DNA of 5,632 nucleotides from Desulfopila_A sp964446655 (GTDB lineage Bacteria > Desulfobacterota > Desulfobulbia > Desulfobulbales > Desulfocapsaceae): assembly GCA_964446655.1 (NCBI GenBank), contig CAYUPL010000124.1, positions 1 through 5,632 of the forward strand. The letters are read 5' to 3'. The translations under genes were made by a program, and so were the position numbers. The notes under the pieces were generated by a model. The model worked only from the letters and a program-made list of their open reading frames with translations, made no database searches and was not told the origin of the DNA. Shown here in pieces: positions 4,657 through 5,632 of the stretch (its first letter is position 1; every line of letters begins with the position of its first letter).

Positions 4657-5632
4657 ATGGATAATACAATTTTAGGATATCGACGTGAAAACGGCCGAGT
4701 AGGAGTGCGCAACCATGTTGTCATCCTGCCTTTGGACGATCTTTCCAACGCTGCCTGCGAAGCGGTGGCCAATAACGTCAAAGGTACACTCGCATTACCC
4801 CATGCCTATGGACGTCTACAGTTTGGGGAAGATCTTGATCTCCATTTCCGCACGTTGATCGGTGTCGGTTGCAATCCGAACGTGGCGGCTGTCATCGTTA
4901 TCGGCATTGAGCCGATCTGGACCGACAAAATTGTTCAGGGTATAGCCGAGACCGGCAAGCCTGTGGCCGGCTTTGCCATTGAAAAAAACGGGGATTTTAA
5001 CACGATTTGCGCCGCCTCGCGAAAGGCGATGGAGTTTATGCAGAAAGCCAGCGAATATCAGCGCAGCGAATGTGATGTCAGTGAGCTGTGGATCTCAACC
5101 AAATGCGGTGAATCCGACACCACATCCGGTATCGCCACTAATCCTACCGTCGGCAATGCCTATGATAAGCTCTACGAAAAAGGCAACACCCTTCTTTTCG
5201 GAGAAACGACTGAGTTGACCGGTGGCGAGCATCTCGTCCTTGAGCGCTGCGCCAACGACCAAGTTCGCAAGGATTTCCAATTCTATTTCGATCGCTATAT
5301 GAAAGTCGTCGATGATCACAAAACCAACGATCTGTCCGACTCCCAGCCGACCAAAGGGAATATTGAAGGCGGGCTGACCACTATTGAGGAAAAGGCCCTT
5401 GGCAACATTCAGAAGATTGGTCGAAAAGCCCCGATTGTCGGCTGCCTGGAGAAAGCAGTCGCTCCTACCGGCCCCGGTCTCTGGTTTCAGGATTCCTCTT
5501 CCGCCGCGGCCGAACAGGTTACCTTATGCGCTGCTTCCGGTTTTGTCGTGCATTTTTTTCCCACCGGCCAGGGTAACATTATCGGCAATCCGATCCTGCC
5601 GGTTATCAAGCTCTGCTCTAATCCGCGTACCT
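4657..5632 (+). CDS. suyB: (2R)-sulfolactate sulfo-lyase subunit beta, 3' end beyond the right edge
   Basis: An ATG three bases after suyA opens a frame of 325 codons without a stop to the window edge; SuyB proteins have about 385-390 residues, so about 60 are missing. It belongs to the UxaA/GarD hydro-lyase C-terminal family: GYRRENGRVGVRNH at 7-20, LPHAYGRLQFG at 47-57, TKCGESDTTSG at 148-158, GETTELTGGEH at 182-192, PTKGNIEGGLTTIEEKALGN at 231-250, TGPGLWF at 271-277 and PTGQGNIIGNPI at 302-313. The signatures LPHAYGRLQFG and VIGIEPIW (81-88) replace the cysteine-containing H-x-x-G-C and GLGCE motifs of sugar-acid dehydratases. They agree with the SuyB sequences I recall from Chromohalobacter and Paracoccus. 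It carries the catalytic part of the lyase releasing sulfite from (2R)-3-sulfolactate; SuyA is its partner. The sequence is intact as far as it goes, with no frameshift. Confidence 0.9.
   Translation, partial: MDNTILGYRRENGRVGVRNHVVILPLDDLSNAACEAVANNVKGTLALPHAYGRLQFGEDLDLHFRTLIGVGCNPNVAAVIVIGIEPIWTDKIVQGIAETGKPVAGFAIEKNGDFNTICAASRKAMEFMQKASEYQRSECDVSELWISTKCGESDTTSGIATNPTVGNAYDKLYEKGNTLLFGETTELTGGEHLVLERCANDQVRKDFQFYFDRYMKVVDDHKTNDLSDSQPTKGNIEGGLTTIEEKALGNIQKIGRKAPIVGCLEKAVAPTGPGLWFQDSSSAAAEQVTLCAASGFVVHFFPTGQGNIIGNPILPVIKLCSNPRT

Noticed and set aside
4384..5319. Open frames overlapping suyA and suyB in other phases (4384-4629, 4389-4604, 4973-5218, 5095-5319)
   Set aside because: They overlap strongly recognised SuyA and SuyB coding sequence and show only low-complexity or shadow composition.
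4369..5632. Altronate or galactarate dehydratase (split UxaA) identity for the two right-hand genes
   Set aside because: The family is the same, but the HVHNVKTKRW tail, the LPHAYGRLQFG and GIEPIW variants, and the overall match to remembered SuyAB sequences favour sulfolactate sulfo-lyase.

Overview
The window looks like bacterial chromosome of moderate GC content, most likely from an anaerobic, sulfite- or sulfate-respiring member of the Desulfobacterota. That placement is an inference from gene content (a sulfolactate sulfo-lyase, a nickel-dependent racemase homologue, and an AcuB-like CBS protein beside a FapA/DUF342 protein). No rRNA, tRNA or other phylogenetic marker is present to confirm it. 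No mobile element, CRISPR array or RNA gene was seen.

Left part, minus strand (1-2494): fapA-like gene (803-2494, TTG start), then 27 bases later an AcuB-type gene with two CBS domains and an ACT-like tail (131-775). A third reading frame (130 to 1) opens directly after the AcuB-type stop codon, in the same phase, and runs off the left edge; its product was not recognised. These genes look co-directional and probably co-transcribed. They belong to signalling or cell-surface regulation, and have no obvious link to the right half.

Middle (2495-2901): a 407-base gap without a gene between the divergent fapA-like and larA-like genes. It holds a plausible minus-strand promoter for fapA, several potential stem-loops, and a dense set of dyad symmetries 65-115 bases upstream of the larA-like gene that resembles an operator.

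Right part, plus strand (2902-5632): a complete LarA-family gene keeping all the known nickel-pincer catalytic residues; a 189-base gap with a terminator-like hairpin and a second stem-loop; suyA (complete); and suyB (5' 325 codons, cut by the right edge). SuyA and SuyB form (2R)-3-sulfolactate sulfo-lyase, which splits sulfolactate to pyruvate and sulfite. In a sulfite-respiring anaerobe the sulfite would be the electron acceptor and pyruvate the carbon and energy source.

Main idea: the LarA homologue beside suyAB may act as a nickel-dependent sulfolactate racemase, or act on a related 2-hydroxyacid, delivering the (2R) isomer to SuyAB without the two-dehydrogenase detour through sulfopyruvate known from other bacteria. 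The neighbourhood and retained catalytic residues support this; the substrate is inferred.
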